NCBI GenBank assembly: GCA_902788785.1
Contig: CADALT010000021.1
Location: forward strand, 1 to 38,580
Source: an uncultured Ruminococcus sp.
Lineage (GTDB): Bacteria > Bacillota > Clostridia > Oscillospirales > Ruminococcaceae
Length of the DNA stretch: 38,580 bases
Direction: 5' to 3'
Below are positions 16,648 to 25,104 of the stretch, piece by piece. Position numbers and translations under genes: made by a program. Each line of letters begins with the position of its first letter. Position 1 is the first letter of the stretch. Under the pieces are notes generated by a model. The model searched no databases. It was not told the origin of the DNA and saw only the letters and a list, made by a program, of their open reading frames with translations.

Positions 16648-17952
16648 ATGAAAAAGATGTTTGCTGCGGTACTGGCACTGACCACAACTGCCATGATGTT
16701 CACATCCTGCGGAAATAAAAAGCAGGAAGATACTACCAAGACAGAAGAACTGACCACTGATACAGAGGTCGTTGAGGCAGTGACCACTGATGATGAGACC
16801 ACCACAGCCGAAGAAACTGATACCGAACCCACAGCCGAGGAGGACAGCGAAGCCGAAGAGGACGACGGCGAAGATGTTCCCGACGGCAAGGCTGATATAG
16901 TTAAAAAGGTCGAGGGCTATGACAAGAAGGCAAGAAGATCCACATTCAGGCTCGAAGACCAGACTGCCGATGCCTGGGGCAGCTGCTTTGCAAACGATGA
17001 TTATATCGACGCAAGAAGCTTCGCAAGAGATCAGGATCTGCATATAACAGTTACTTACGAGTATATAGATTATTTCAAGCAGCAGCTTGAAAGCGGTGAG
17101 ACCGACCTCAACAAGACCGCTATCATGATAGCCCCCTGCCACGCCAACGGCAGAGCAAAATTCGCAGATACCAAGGGCGCTGTGGTGACAGAATACGTCA
17201 ATGCCGCAGACTACCCTGCATACGGCACTTTCAACAGCGAGAACTCCGAATGGGTACAGGTAAACGGCAATGACCTGGCAACGCCTGCATCCGCTAAAAG
17301 CGCTGCCGAGATCGAGGATAAAAATGCCAGAAAGACCGCACTGGTCATGCCCGAGGTATTCGTCCGCACCGACGGATTTATCAGAGTGACCAATAAGGAA
17401 GTCAAGAAGATCGAGTTCACTATCCCTGCGGAGGAAGTCAACAAGATGCTCGATGCTATCTATGGCCCTCCCGAGACTGATGACGAGTATTCCGATAACG
17501 GCTATGATAATGGTTACACCGACTACAACGACGGCTATACCGATTACAACAACGGCTACACCGACTATAATAATGGCTACGATAACGGCTATACCGATTA
17601 CAATAACGGTTACACCGATTATGGCTATACAGATTACGGTTACGGCTACGGCGGACTTGATGAGGCTATAATGGCAGCTGCCGCAGACTATACCGGGGAC
17701 TGGAACAATTATGGCGGCGACTGGAACACCTACGGTGATGACTATACCGCCGACAGCACAGCAGACTCCGCTGCCGACTCCGTTACCGACTCCGATGCAG
17801 ACTCATCTTCCGAGACAGAGCCTGCTGCCGCAGCACCCGCAGGCTGGGACGGCATTTTCTTACAGCTCGGCGGCAACATCTACATCACCAAGATCAGCAT
17901 AGATCAGGGCAATGTCTTCCTTAACTCCACCATGAACAAGAGCCTTTCCTGA
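16648..17952 (+). CDS. Lipoprotein with Tyr/Asn/Asp-rich repeat region
   Basis: 434 residues. Signal and lipobox-like MFTSC put the lipidated cysteine at residue 21. A Thr/Glu/Asp-rich spacer (about 25-75) resembles the whole mature part of the 75-residue lipoprotein at 5359. A folded domain follows (about 85-275, with 'RSTFRLEDQTADAWGSCF' and 'ADYPAYGTFNSENSEWVQVN'). Then comes a low-complexity tract (about 282-340) built on GYTDYNN units, and a second acidic/Ser stretch (TADSTADSAADSVTDSDADS). A short beta-rich end closes it (GWDGIFLQLGGNIYITKISI). RBS AGGAAG. I know no family for the central domain. A surface protein anchored to the membrane outer face is the safe reading. Confidence 0.78.
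   Translation: MKKMFAAVLALTTTAMMFTSCGNKKQEDTTKTEELTTDTEVVEAVTTDDETTTAEETDTEPTAEEDSEAEEDDGEDVPDGKADIVKKVEGYDKKARRSTFRLEDQTADAWGSCFANDDYIDARSFARDQDLHITVTYEYIDYFKQQLESGETDLNKTAIMIAPCHANGRAKFADTKGAVVTEYVNAADYPAYGTFNSENSEWVQVNGNDLATPASAKSAAEIEDKNARKTALVMPEVFVRTDGFIRVTNKEVKKIEFTIPAEEVNKMLDAIYGPPETDDEYSDNGYDNGYTDYNDGYTDYNNGYTDYNNGYDNGYTDYNNGYTDYGYTDYGYGYGGLDEAIMAAAADYTGDWNNYGGDWNTYGDDYTADSTADSAADSVTDSDADSSSETEPAAAAPAGWDGIFLQLGGNIYITKISIDQGNVFLNSTMNKSLS
17491..17655 (+). repeat. In-frame tandem repeats encoding GYTDYNN units
   Basis: Seven or so imperfect 15- to 21-nt units (GGCTAYACCGAYTAYAAYAAY-like) translate as YTDYNNGY/DNGY. All differences keep the reading frame and mostly change third codon positions, so the protein sequence is under selection. 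Confidence 0.8.
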
Positions 17953-17982
17953 TACTGCTGAAATTATCCTATAAACCAAAAC

Positions 17983-18013
17983 GACCCTCTTTTCCACAGC
18001 GGAAAAGAGGGTC
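17983..18013. terminator. Strong bidirectional terminator
   Basis: A perfect 13-bp stem, GACCCTCTTTTCC (17983-17995) with GGAAAAGAGGGTC (18001-18013) and a 5-nt loop, sits between the convergent lipoprotein gene and the small gene ending at 18036. Confidence 0.85.
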
Positions 18014-18035
18014 TTATATTATACTGTAACTTATC

Positions 18036-18326
18036 TCAGCCGATAGTCTCCAGCTCAAACACGTAGGTCTCGGGAGAACCATTATCCTGCATCATTACCT
18101 GTCTTTCGAGGTTTTTGGTCTTAGCATTCTTGCTCCAGTCCTTCTGACTTCTCACCCTGAGCCCCATGCCCTCAGCCCACTGCTGAATAAAAGCATTGCA
18201 CTGTGTACGTGCAAAGGGCAATGCCTGCGCCTCAAACTCACCGTTATCGCCTGCCGCCTTTACGGGTACGGGTTCAGCAAACTCCACATTACTCAATTTC
18301 TTCTTAGCTGTCAATCTGAATCTCAT
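18036..18326 (-). CDS. Small soluble protein of unknown function
   Basis: 96 residues, no signal peptide and no hydrophobic segment; basic N-terminus (MRFRLTAKKKL). The N- and C-terminal strands look beta-like, with a helical 'CNAFIQQWAEGMGLRVRSQ' in the middle. Strong RBS AAGGAGG 6 nt before ATG. It has its own near-consensus promoter (18357-18385) overlapping the end of the upstream GNAT-like gene, so it can be expressed apart from the lipid operon, whose transcript would also run through it. Family not recognised. Confidence 0.78.
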   Translation of the reverse strand: MRFRLTAKKKLSNVEFAEPVPVKAAGDNGEFEAQALPFARTQCNAFIQQWAEGMGLRVRSQKDWSKNAKTKNLERQVMMQDNGSPETYVFELETIG

Positions 18327-18356
18327 GACCTGTCCTCCTTATCCTGTGATGCTGAT

Positions 18357-18385
18357 ATTATACTACTTTATCCTAAAAAAGTCAA
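18357..18385 (-). promoter_or_regulatory. Vegetative promoter of the 96-residue protein gene
   Basis: On the minus strand TTGACT (18380-18385), 17 bp, TATAAT (18357-18362). The -35 overlaps the TGA of the upstream gene. Confidence 0.72.
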
Positions 18386-19452
18386 CCACGTTCCAGCAGT
18401 ACATATCTGTACCTGCACTCCATAAGATGTGCATAGTAGCCGCTGTTGACCTTGCCCTCACGTATCAGCGCACTCACCGACTCCGCACCGTTTTGCGAAA
18501 GTGTCTCCCTGACCGATTCCGACATTGCCTTGCCCAGCCCGTGATAGTCGCTGTTTGCGCCCATGTACATCATTATATAGCATTTCGGGTGACGCTTTAT
18601 GCCCACTATCTTCGCAAGCTTGCTCACATTCAGTTTTCCGCAGAACGCATTGCCGAAATCGGGCACCGATACGAAAAATCCCACGGGCTTGTCACCGTCA
18701 TAAGCCATTCTCACCATCGAATGATCCACCACATACCTCAAAGGGAAAAACAGCTCGCAGAACTCATCTTCCGTTATCTTTGAGAATGTCTGAAAACCGC
18801 TGTACAGCTCTATCATCATGCCGTAGACTTCTTTTAAGCACTTATCGAAGGTCTCGGGTGTGCTGTTTTCAAGGTGTATGCCCCTCTGCTCGAAATCCTC
18901 CAGCAGACCTGCAAACTTCTCATTTCTCTCCCCCTGCGGAACGGACGGGAACTTGTTCGATATATACTCTCCGCAGACCTTGAAACCGCAGCCTTCCAAC
19001 AGCCGCAGATAGTACTCCTTATTATACGGTTCGCAGGTGTAGGGCTTGCCGAAATGGTCGGCTTTCAGTCGGTAGCGTATCCAGAAAGAACAGTCCACGG
19101 GTCCCACCAGCGAATTTTTTCCCAGCTTTTTAGCTAGCCTGTCCGCCCTTTCCACCAAAGCCTCTGCGGCTGCCATATCATCGATACACTCAAAATACCC
19201 GAAGTATGCGCACTCCTTATCGGGGTATACCGTGACCACGCAGCGTGCGGCAGCCTTGTTCTGCTCATCAAGCACCAGTATGGGGTAAACCTTGAAATAT
19301 CGGCTCAGTATATGCTCGCCCATGATCAGCTGACGCTCGGTCTGTTCGTCCTGCACCAATTCTTCCCTGCGGTAAAGCTTTTTCGGCAGCAAAAGGAACT
19401 GCTCCAGTGCCGCCTTGTTATCCGCTGTAAATCTTATAGCTCTGTAATTCAT
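18382..19452 (-). CDS. GNAT-like acyltransferase, YghO-type
   Basis: 356 residues, soluble. The layout resembles the YghO-like group of GNAT-fold proteins: an N-terminal half with 'KNSLVGPVDCSFWIRYRLK' and 'PYNKEYYLRLLEGCGFK', and a C-terminal acetyltransferase-like half with 'RMAYDGDKPVGFFVSVPD' and 'GANSDYHGLGKAMSESV'. Such proteins are predicted to transfer an acetyl or acyl group; substrates are unknown. The gene overlaps the AMP-ligase gene by 4 nt (ATGA), with GGGAG as RBS, so the two are translationally coupled. The inferred role is to use the acyl product of that ligase in the same pathway. Family assignment is from pattern only. Confidence 0.65.
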   Translation of the reverse strand: MNYRAIRFTADNKAALEQFLLLPKKLYRREELVQDEQTERQLIMGEHILSRYFKVYPILVLDEQNKAAARCVVTVYPDKECAYFGYFECIDDMAAAEALVERADRLAKKLGKNSLVGPVDCSFWIRYRLKADHFGKPYTCEPYNKEYYLRLLEGCGFKVCGEYISNKFPSVPQGERNEKFAGLLEDFEQRGIHLENSTPETFDKCLKEVYGMMIELYSGFQTFSKITEDEFCELFFPLRYVVDHSMVRMAYDGDKPVGFFVSVPDFGNAFCGKLNVSKLAKIVGIKRHPKCYIMMYMGANSDYHGLGKAMSESVRETLSQNGAESVSALIREGKVNSGYYAHLMECRYRYVLLERG

Positions 19453-20852
19453 TTTAGTTTGCTCCCTGTCATCTTGCCAAGATCATATCTGCGTATCTGT
19501 TTGAACCTCGGCAGCCTTGTGTTGACCTGTTCCATCAGCGCCGCCATTTCGTCCTCGGTCTTATCGGTGTATATCCTTGCACATATCTCGCCGTTTTCAA
19601 GTCCGACCGTGACTTTCTGCGCCCCTGTGATACTGCTGATAAGCTCTTCCAGCTCATCAGCATACACGTTTTTTCCGTTGGGCATATCGAGCATACGCTT
19701 AATGCGCCCTTTGATATACAGCCTGTTTTTCTCATCGAGCCTGCCCAGGTCGCCCGTGTGGAAAAATCCCTCGCTGTCGAAATATTTCTCGTTGTCCGTC
19801 CTGCCGAGATACCCCTTGGTGACGCTCCCGCCCTTTACGAGTATCTCGCCGCAGCCCTCATCATCGGGTGAAGCTATCTTCACTTCCAGCCCCTCGAACA
19901 CCGTGCCGCAGCAGCCGCACTCGGTCTCGCCGGGGATATCCGTGGCTACAATGGCAGAAGTCTCGGTACTGCCGTAGGTATCCAGCAGCATTATGCCGTT
20001 ATCCCTGTACCATTTTTTTAGCTCGCTGTCCAGTCCGCTGCCGCCCGAATACAGCCAGCGCACGTTTTTCAGCATATCCATCAGCTCATCGGTCATGCTG
20101 TCATGCATCTTTTTCAGTATCACAGGCACCATGCAAACCGCCGTGGGTCTTAACCTCATCATATCCGCCACACAGTTGTGTATATCCTCGCAGATGTATA
20201 TCCTCATGCCCGATACCAGCGAGTACAGAAAGTTCGATATGCCCGAATAAACGTGTGCCAGCGGCAAAAACATCACCGAAAGATCATCGTTCGACATGGG
20301 CGTGCGCTGCATGAGTATATCCACATTGTTGAACATATTCCCCTGGGTCAGCGGTATTGCCTTGGGGCTGCCCGTTGTGCCCGATGAGAAGAATATCATT
20401 GCGGTCTTATCCGTATCTGTCCGTGGGATAAGCTCGGTGTCCTCATAACGCTCGCCGCTTTCAAACACCTCATCTATGGATATGAACTTTATATCGCTAA
20501 AGCTCTCGCTTATCTTCATTGCACGTTCAGCGGTCTCGGCTGAATATATGACCGCATCGGGCTTTATAAATCCCAGTGTGTTTTTCAGGTCATGCCCGAC
20601 CCACTCTTTATCTATTGGCATACACACGCCTGTGTATGCCAGCATAGCCGTATACAGCACTGTCCATTCGTATGAATTTTCCGCATAGATAGCAATGGTG
20701 CTGTCCCTGCCTACTCTGTTGCAGAGAAACCTTGCTGCCGCCTTTACGTCCAGCGCAAATCCGCTGAATGTGTGAGTCTTGCCCTTATAGGTCAAAAACG
20801 GCTTGTCAGCCCATATAACTTCGTTGCGTTCAAGAAAAAATGCTGTGTTCAT
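19449..20852 (-). CDS. AMP-dependent acyl-CoA synthetase/ligase
   Basis: 467 residues, somewhat shorter than typical long-chain acyl-CoA ligases. Adenylate-forming motifs are intact: A3 'FFSSGTTGSPKAIPL' (154-168), A5 'LDTYGSTETSA', A7 'GFFHTGDLGRL' and 'IKGRIKRMLDMPNGKNVYADELE' leading to the C-terminal subdomain, which ends with 'MTGSKLK' holding the usual catalytic lysine region. It should activate a carboxylic acid, probably a fatty acid, as the acyl-AMP and then thioester. It overlaps the PEP-synthase-like gene by 23 nt; RBS AAGGAG lies inside that gene, 10 nt before the ATG. Part of the six-gene operon reading from 25075. Confidence 0.9.
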   Translation of the reverse strand: MNTAFFLERNEVIWADKPFLTYKGKTHTFSGFALDVKAAARFLCNRVGRDSTIAIYAENSYEWTVLYTAMLAYTGVCMPIDKEWVGHDLKNTLGFIKPDAVIYSAETAERAMKISESFSDIKFISIDEVFESGERYEDTELIPRTDTDKTAMIFFSSGTTGSPKAIPLTQGNMFNNVDILMQRTPMSNDDLSVMFLPLAHVYSGISNFLYSLVSGMRIYICEDIHNCVADMMRLRPTAVCMVPVILKKMHDSMTDELMDMLKNVRWLYSGGSGLDSELKKWYRDNGIMLLDTYGSTETSAIVATDIPGETECGCCGTVFEGLEVKIASPDDEGCGEILVKGGSVTKGYLGRTDNEKYFDSEGFFHTGDLGRLDEKNRLYIKGRIKRMLDMPNGKNVYADELEELISSITGAQKVTVGLENGEICARIYTDKTEDEMAALMEQVNTRLPRFKQIRRYDLGKMTGSKLK

Positions 20853-23181
20853 TGTAATGATGCTCCTTAGTCTTTTTTCTAAAAAGTATTGTTATCTCGC
20901 CTGTTGCGCCGTTTATGCGCACGGTGTCACCGTCATGCACCCTGTCGAAAAGCTCCTTTACGCCCACCACCGAGGGCTTGTGCAGCTCTCTGGAGATTAT
21001 GGCTGTGTGGGATAAAAGCGAACCTCGCTCCGAGATGATGCCTGCTGCACCCGTTATCATGAATACCCAGCCGGGGTCCGTCATGCGTGCGGCGATTATC
21101 TTGCCCTTTGTATCTATATCGGGCGAGGGCTTTTCCACCAGCACCACCTGTCCCTCGGCAATGCCCTCCGAACAGGGGATGCCCCTGAGTACGCCGTCAT
21201 TCGCAGTACCACGCTTAACACCGGTCAGCCGCTTATCGAAGGGCTTGTCTGCAAACACCAGCCTGCTGTACAAAGGCAGTTCCTTATAGCCTGCCCAGCG
21301 TTCTCTGCGCTCTGCGACCACATTGCAGGGCACTCCGCCCTCTTTGCGCACCGCCGCAAACAGCTCGTCCATAGTCAGGTAGAAAACGTCGCTGCGCTCA
21401 GCGAGCCTGCCGCCTGCCACCAGTTCATCTGCGCTTTTGAGTACCATTTTGCGCATGAGCCCGAATATCCTGCCCCTTGCAAGCCGTGAGCTTTCCCTGA
21501 GTCTTATGCCCTTTGCGGCACGTTTTGCAAAGGCACGCTCCAATACACCTAGTTTCGGCAGTTCATGCTCTGCCTCGTTTTTCACATCGGCTGCGGCAGC
21601 GATATTTTTGCACAGCCGCCAGGGCGCTACCCTGAAAGTCTCGGTCTCCAGCTTCAGTTCCTCGGGACAGCGGTCGCCGTATAGCTCGATATACTCATCT
21701 ATCAGCCTGCCCCCCTCGGGACATTCTTCTCTGAGCTTATAAAACTGCTCAGCGCTCTCCACCTCTGCCAGCTCATCAAGCTTGCCCGTATTTTCAAAAT
21801 ACTGCTTTATGGCGAAAAGCTTTCTTACAGGCTCCATGCTTTTTATGGTGCTGTTGCCTGCGATGCAGAGATTTGTAAGCTTTCCGCCCTCGTCACCGAA
21901 CCTTTTTGTCAGCCGTTTTTTCAGCAGTCCCGTGAATATGAAGGTATACATATCATTCGCCAGCGTGATGTCCCACTCCCCTGCCAGCGCATCACGCAGT
22001 GCCTCGTATATCTCGGACAGCTTTGCGGCGTCTTTCGCATCGGCTATCTTCTTTGAATACTCCTGATACACGCCCTCGAAATAACCTTCCAGCTTTTCCA
22101 TGCGCTTGCAGTTGGTAAAAAGCAGCTGCACGAAGCTGAGCGCCACACGCAGTTTTGTGGACAAGCTGACCTTGCCGCTCTCGTGGGAAACTTTCTTGTC
22201 CCCCACGCCCAGCATCTCCTGCCAGACGGGTATTATCTTCTTTGAGAACGGCAGCAGGCAGATGACATCGTACCAGTTGCTTATGCGGTAGTATATGCGC
22301 CCGTTGACGCTGTCGGTCATGTTATGCAGTGTTTCATCTATGCGCTCTGCTGTGCCGTCATTGCGTGTGGTGCGCCGCACACTGCTCCTGAACACCAGAT
22401 AGTATACCTCCCTGACAAAGCTGACCGTCAAGGGCAGCGATATGCCCGGGTAGCTCTCTGAGATATTGCTGCTGTCCAGCACCACAGGGTGCGATGCATC
22501 TATGGAGGTTATGGGGCGGCACTGCAAAATATAGATCACACCGTCTTTTATGGCGAACTCTATATCCTGATATTCTCCGAATATCGCCGTGATGCGCCTT
22601 GCATTCTCTATAAGCTCACGCACCGTGCCGTCATCGAGTACAGGCGACTCGCCCTGCACTTCATAACAGTACACATCATCCGAAAGATTATAGTAATATT
22701 GCGTTACATCCGTTTTGTCCTCGACCACATTGTTGCCTGTACCTCTGCCCACGGCTATTACCGCCTCGTTGAGTATGCCACGAGGGTCAGCTGTGAACAT
22801 CACGCCCGAAAGGTCGGCATCTATCATTTTCTGCACGATAACGGTAAGCCCCACGCTTTGCGCCTTTGCGCCCATGCCTTCAAGATAAGCCTTAACATCC
22901 GAGCTTTCCAGACACTTTCTCACATGATCCGTGACCTCGCTGCCCTTTACGTTCAGATATGTGCTAAACTGCCCCGCAAAAGACATTTCAGCCCCGTCCT
23001 CACAGGAAGCCGATGAGCGCACCGAATAAAGCCCATCTCTGTCAAAGACGGCTTTTTCGGCTTCTTCGGCGCTTTTTACACAGAACATCTCGGGCACGTT
23101 CAGCCCCTGCTCTGCCATCTGAAACAGGCGCTTTGCCTTTGCGCCCGTTTCGTTCTCCCTGTAATTATCTAAGGTTATCAT
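20830..23181 (-). CDS. PEP-synthase-like phosphotransferase (ATP-binding and phosphohistidine domains)
   Basis: 783 residues. The N-terminal pyruvate-phosphate-dikinase-type ATP-binding domain spans about 1-228 with 'SVRSSASCEDGAEMSFAGQF' (53-72) and 'IEFAIKDGVIYILQCRPIT'. A long helical middle region of unknown fold spans about 230-640. The C-terminal swivelling phosphohistidine domain has 'RGSLLSHTAIISRELHKPSVVG' with H725 as the likely phosphorylated residue, ending with 'GDTVRINGATGEI'. The PEP/pyruvate TIM barrel is absent. The order (ATP domain, variable middle, His domain) is like rifampin phosphotransferase, so it may phosphorylate a small or lipid-like alcohol chosen by the middle domain. 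It overlaps the UbiA gene by 4 nt. Confidence 0.85.
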   Translation of the reverse strand: MITLDNYRENETGAKAKRLFQMAEQGLNVPEMFCVKSAEEAEKAVFDRDGLYSVRSSASCEDGAEMSFAGQFSTYLNVKGSEVTDHVRKCLESSDVKAYLEGMGAKAQSVGLTVIVQKMIDADLSGVMFTADPRGILNEAVIAVGRGTGNNVVEDKTDVTQYYYNLSDDVYCYEVQGESPVLDDGTVRELIENARRITAIFGEYQDIEFAIKDGVIYILQCRPITSIDASHPVVLDSSNISESYPGISLPLTVSFVREVYYLVFRSSVRRTTRNDGTAERIDETLHNMTDSVNGRIYYRISNWYDVICLLPFSKKIIPVWQEMLGVGDKKVSHESGKVSLSTKLRVALSFVQLLFTNCKRMEKLEGYFEGVYQEYSKKIADAKDAAKLSEIYEALRDALAGEWDITLANDMYTFIFTGLLKKRLTKRFGDEGGKLTNLCIAGNSTIKSMEPVRKLFAIKQYFENTGKLDELAEVESAEQFYKLREECPEGGRLIDEYIELYGDRCPEELKLETETFRVAPWRLCKNIAAAADVKNEAEHELPKLGVLERAFAKRAAKGIRLRESSRLARGRIFGLMRKMVLKSADELVAGGRLAERSDVFYLTMDELFAAVRKEGGVPCNVVAERRERWAGYKELPLYSRLVFADKPFDKRLTGVKRGTANDGVLRGIPCSEGIAEGQVVLVEKPSPDIDTKGKIIAARMTDPGWVFMITGAAGIISERGSLLSHTAIISRELHKPSVVGVKELFDRVHDGDTVRINGATGEITILFRKKTKEHHYNEHSIFS

Positions 23182-24095
23182 GGAAGTACAAAACCTGCTC
23201 TCTGTGCGATTATGTAGCCTGCCACGGTAAGCAGCATTATGGATTCCTGTATATATGTATATCTCTCGACCTTATCCACTATCTTATACTTTGTGGGGTC
23301 ACCCATGAACTCGATGAATTTCCAGATCATCCAGCACACGTTCACAAACAGCGCTGCCACCGAGAGCTTGCTGAGATTCCACACCAGTATGAAATTGGTG
23401 ATGATATCCATTATGGTTACGATAAGTGCGAACATAGTAGCTTTCTTGTAGCCGAAAAGCTTTGAATAGGTCACATACTCTGTTTCGTCCTTTGGCGCTC
23501 TTATCTTACGGGTGACTTCCCATATCAGCGCAGGGAAATACAGCGTCATGACAGCCATGATGTTCTGGAGAGTCACGATCTTCAGGTCATACTTTATTAT
23601 TGCGAAGGCGATGATATAAATATTCATTATCATCTGCACGGGGTTATGTGTCACCAGTGCCAGCGGAAGGCTTTTCTGTATCTTCTTTTTGCTGAAGAAC
23701 CAAAGGCTCATCAGTGTGCCGTAAATGTACAGAAACAGGAAGAACAGGAAATTCTCCCTCATGAATATGAAGTTTATCACCGCAGTGAAAGCGATAAGGC
23801 AGCCGCAGAATATGGCGAGGTCTTTCTTATGGACCCTGCCCGATGGCAGCGGACGGTGTGCAAACAGCCGACAGTCAAGCTCGTAATCCTTGAAATCGTC
23901 TGCTATCCTCAGCCAGCACAAAAAGCTGAATACCGTGAATGCTCCCACAAATTCGCCTATGCCTATCCTGAAATCAGTTACACCGTGGTTCAAAAGCACT
24001 ATGAAGTATATCTCACCAAAAACTATTATACCCAGTATCAGTCTCGGCAGCAGAGGGTACATCTCCTTGAAATAGATATTAAGTCGTTTAAGCAT
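23178..24095 (-). CDS. UbiA family prenyltransferase
   Basis: 305 residues with about eight or nine hydrophobic segments, an integral membrane protein. The first Asp-rich motif is DDFKDYELD (66-74), followed by the typical 'RPLPSGRV' (81-88). The second is in 'APKDETEYVTYSKLFGYKKA' (200-219). These bind Mg2+ and the prenyl diphosphate; the family attaches prenyl chains to aromatic rings, glycerol phosphates or sugar phosphates. The acceptor cannot be read from sequence. The next gene upstream is a CDP-archaeol synthase relative, which hints at a glycerol-lipid acceptor, as in archaeal DGGGP synthase, but that is inference. RBS AGGAGAG. 21 nt after the upstream gene. Confidence 0.9.
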   Translation of the reverse strand: MLKRLNIYFKEMYPLLPRLILGIIVFGEIYFIVLLNHGVTDFRIGIGEFVGAFTVFSFLCWLRIADDFKDYELDCRLFAHRPLPSGRVHKKDLAIFCGCLIAFTAVINFIFMRENFLFFLFLYIYGTLMSLWFFSKKKIQKSLPLALVTHNPVQMIMNIYIIAFAIIKYDLKIVTLQNIMAVMTLYFPALIWEVTRKIRAPKDETEYVTYSKLFGYKKATMFALIVTIMDIITNFILVWNLSKLSVAALFVNVCWMIWKFIEFMGDPTKYKIVDKVERYTYIQESIMLLTVAGYIIAQRAGFVLP

Positions 24096-24116
24096 ATTTA
24101 CTCTCCTGTTCTTTGT

Positions 24117-24704
24117 TCAGATATTTCTTTTAAGGCTCAGTGCATAAAGCGATATGTTAAGCACCAGATGGGTCGCACCGCCCACCAGTATGTACAGCCA
24201 GTACTCCACAAAACTCATATGGCATATCAGCGCCAGGCAAAGGGTCACACCCAGCAGCGAATCTATCTGGTCGATGATGAAAAACGCTGCCCCTATGATA
24301 CCGCTGCCCGTCTTGCCGGGGGTGATATCGAACCTGCGCTTTATAAAGCTGTTAGGCAGCTCGAAAAGTGCATAGGTAAAGCCGAAAAGCAGCCCCACTC
24401 CCAGATTTATAAGCACTGTGTTCCCAACAGCCTCATACACCCTGTTTCGTGCCGCAAGGGACGGCGCCGCCAGACTTATGAGCCCCCACATCACCTGTGT
24501 CATGCCGCATATGACCGTCATGCCCCAAAAGCCCTTGCGGGTCTTGTTATCCCCGAATATCCGCTTGCCGTCACCAAGACATCTGCCGCCGTCGATGGGC
24601 GGATTGTTCTTCTTAAAAAACGCTGTCTTGGTAAACGCCATATTCAGCACCCCTGCCATGATAAGCGGCATAAGGGTGATGTACATCTCGCTCAGCTTAC
24701 TCAT
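24117..24704 (-). CDS. CDP-archaeol synthase-like integral membrane cytidylyltransferase
   Basis: 195 residues, about five hydrophobic segments. The block DGKRIFGDNKTRKGFWG (45-61) is the hallmark of the CarS/CDP-archaeol synthase family, and 'FIKRRFDITPG' plus 'IIDQIDSLLG' (143-152) match the second conserved stretch. CarS transfers CMP from CTP to unsaturated archaetidic acid, the step before polar head groups are added in archaea; bacterial relatives exist but most are uncharacterised. Here a phosphorylated lipid made by the DgkA-like and UbiA proteins is the reasonable substrate (inference). ATG overlaps the DgkA-like stop by 4 nt; RBS GAGGTG. Confidence 0.83.
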   Translation of the reverse strand: MSKLSEMYITLMPLIMAGVLNMAFTKTAFFKKNNPPIDGGRCLGDGKRIFGDNKTRKGFWGMTVICGMTQVMWGLISLAAPSLAARNRVYEAVGNTVLINLGVGLLFGFTYALFELPNSFIKRRFDITPGKTGSGIIGAAFFIIDQIDSLLGVTLCLALICHMSFVEYWLYILVGGATHLVLNISLYALSLKRNI

Positions 24705-25075
24705 CTGAACACCTCTATTATCTTGGGTATCAGTATAATGCCCTGTGTCAGCAAAAACGCCACACCGAACACGAATACCGATGACGAGCCAATATCCTTT
24801 ATCATCTTGTTCACAGGGGTTATCTCGTTATGGTAGTTGTCTATTATCATCTCGATGACCGTGTTCATGTACTCCGCCGAGAATGTACCCGTGGCACATA
24901 TTATCCAGACGATGAACTCCATCCTGCTGCTTTTCAGCAATATATTCAGTATCAGGCAGATACCGCCTATGATGGTAAAATCCCTGTAATTGTTCTCGGT
25001 CTTTATACAGTGCATCATCCCACGCAGGGCGCACACCGAGCTTTGTATCAGATTTTTGTTCTTCATATCGTTCAT
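24701..25075 (-). CDS. dgkA: Diacylglycerol/undecaprenol kinase family protein
   Basis: 124 residues from ATG at 25075, chosen because AAAGG stands 9 nt upstream; an in-frame ATG at 25084 lies too close to it. Three hydrophobic helices and the family signature FSAEYMNTVIEMIID (65-79) are present, with E68 and E75 at the positions of the catalytic and Mg-binding glutamates. In Gram-positive bacteria this family mostly phosphorylates undecaprenol. Being first in an operon with CarS-like and UbiA genes, it may phosphorylate a pathway-specific lipid alcohol instead. A consensus promoter lies just upstream. Confidence 0.87.
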   Translation of the reverse strand: MNDMKNKNLIQSSVCALRGMMHCIKTENNYRDFTIIGGICLILNILLKSSRMEFIVWIICATGTFSAEYMNTVIEMIIDNYHNEITPVNKMIKDIGSSSVFVFGVAFLLTQGIILIPKIIEVFR

Positions 25076-25104
25076 TGTCAACATCCTTTATTACTTTTTG
25101 GCTT

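Noticed and set aside
16444-17142. 232-codon minus-strand frame opposite the lipoprotein
   Set aside because: Antisense to a gene with a clear signal peptide and promoter; Cys/Gly/Ser composition is that of a shadow of Thr/Glu/Ala codons.
17491-17655. Possible CRISPR-like or minisatellite array
   Set aside because: Units are short, contiguous and in frame; they encode the Tyr-rich tract of a lipoprotein, with no spacers.
23646-24836. 396-codon plus-strand frame opposite the UbiA and CarS-like genes
   Set aside because: Both minus-strand genes there have clear family motifs and coupled starts; the plus frame is rich in His, Gln and Tyr with no domain.
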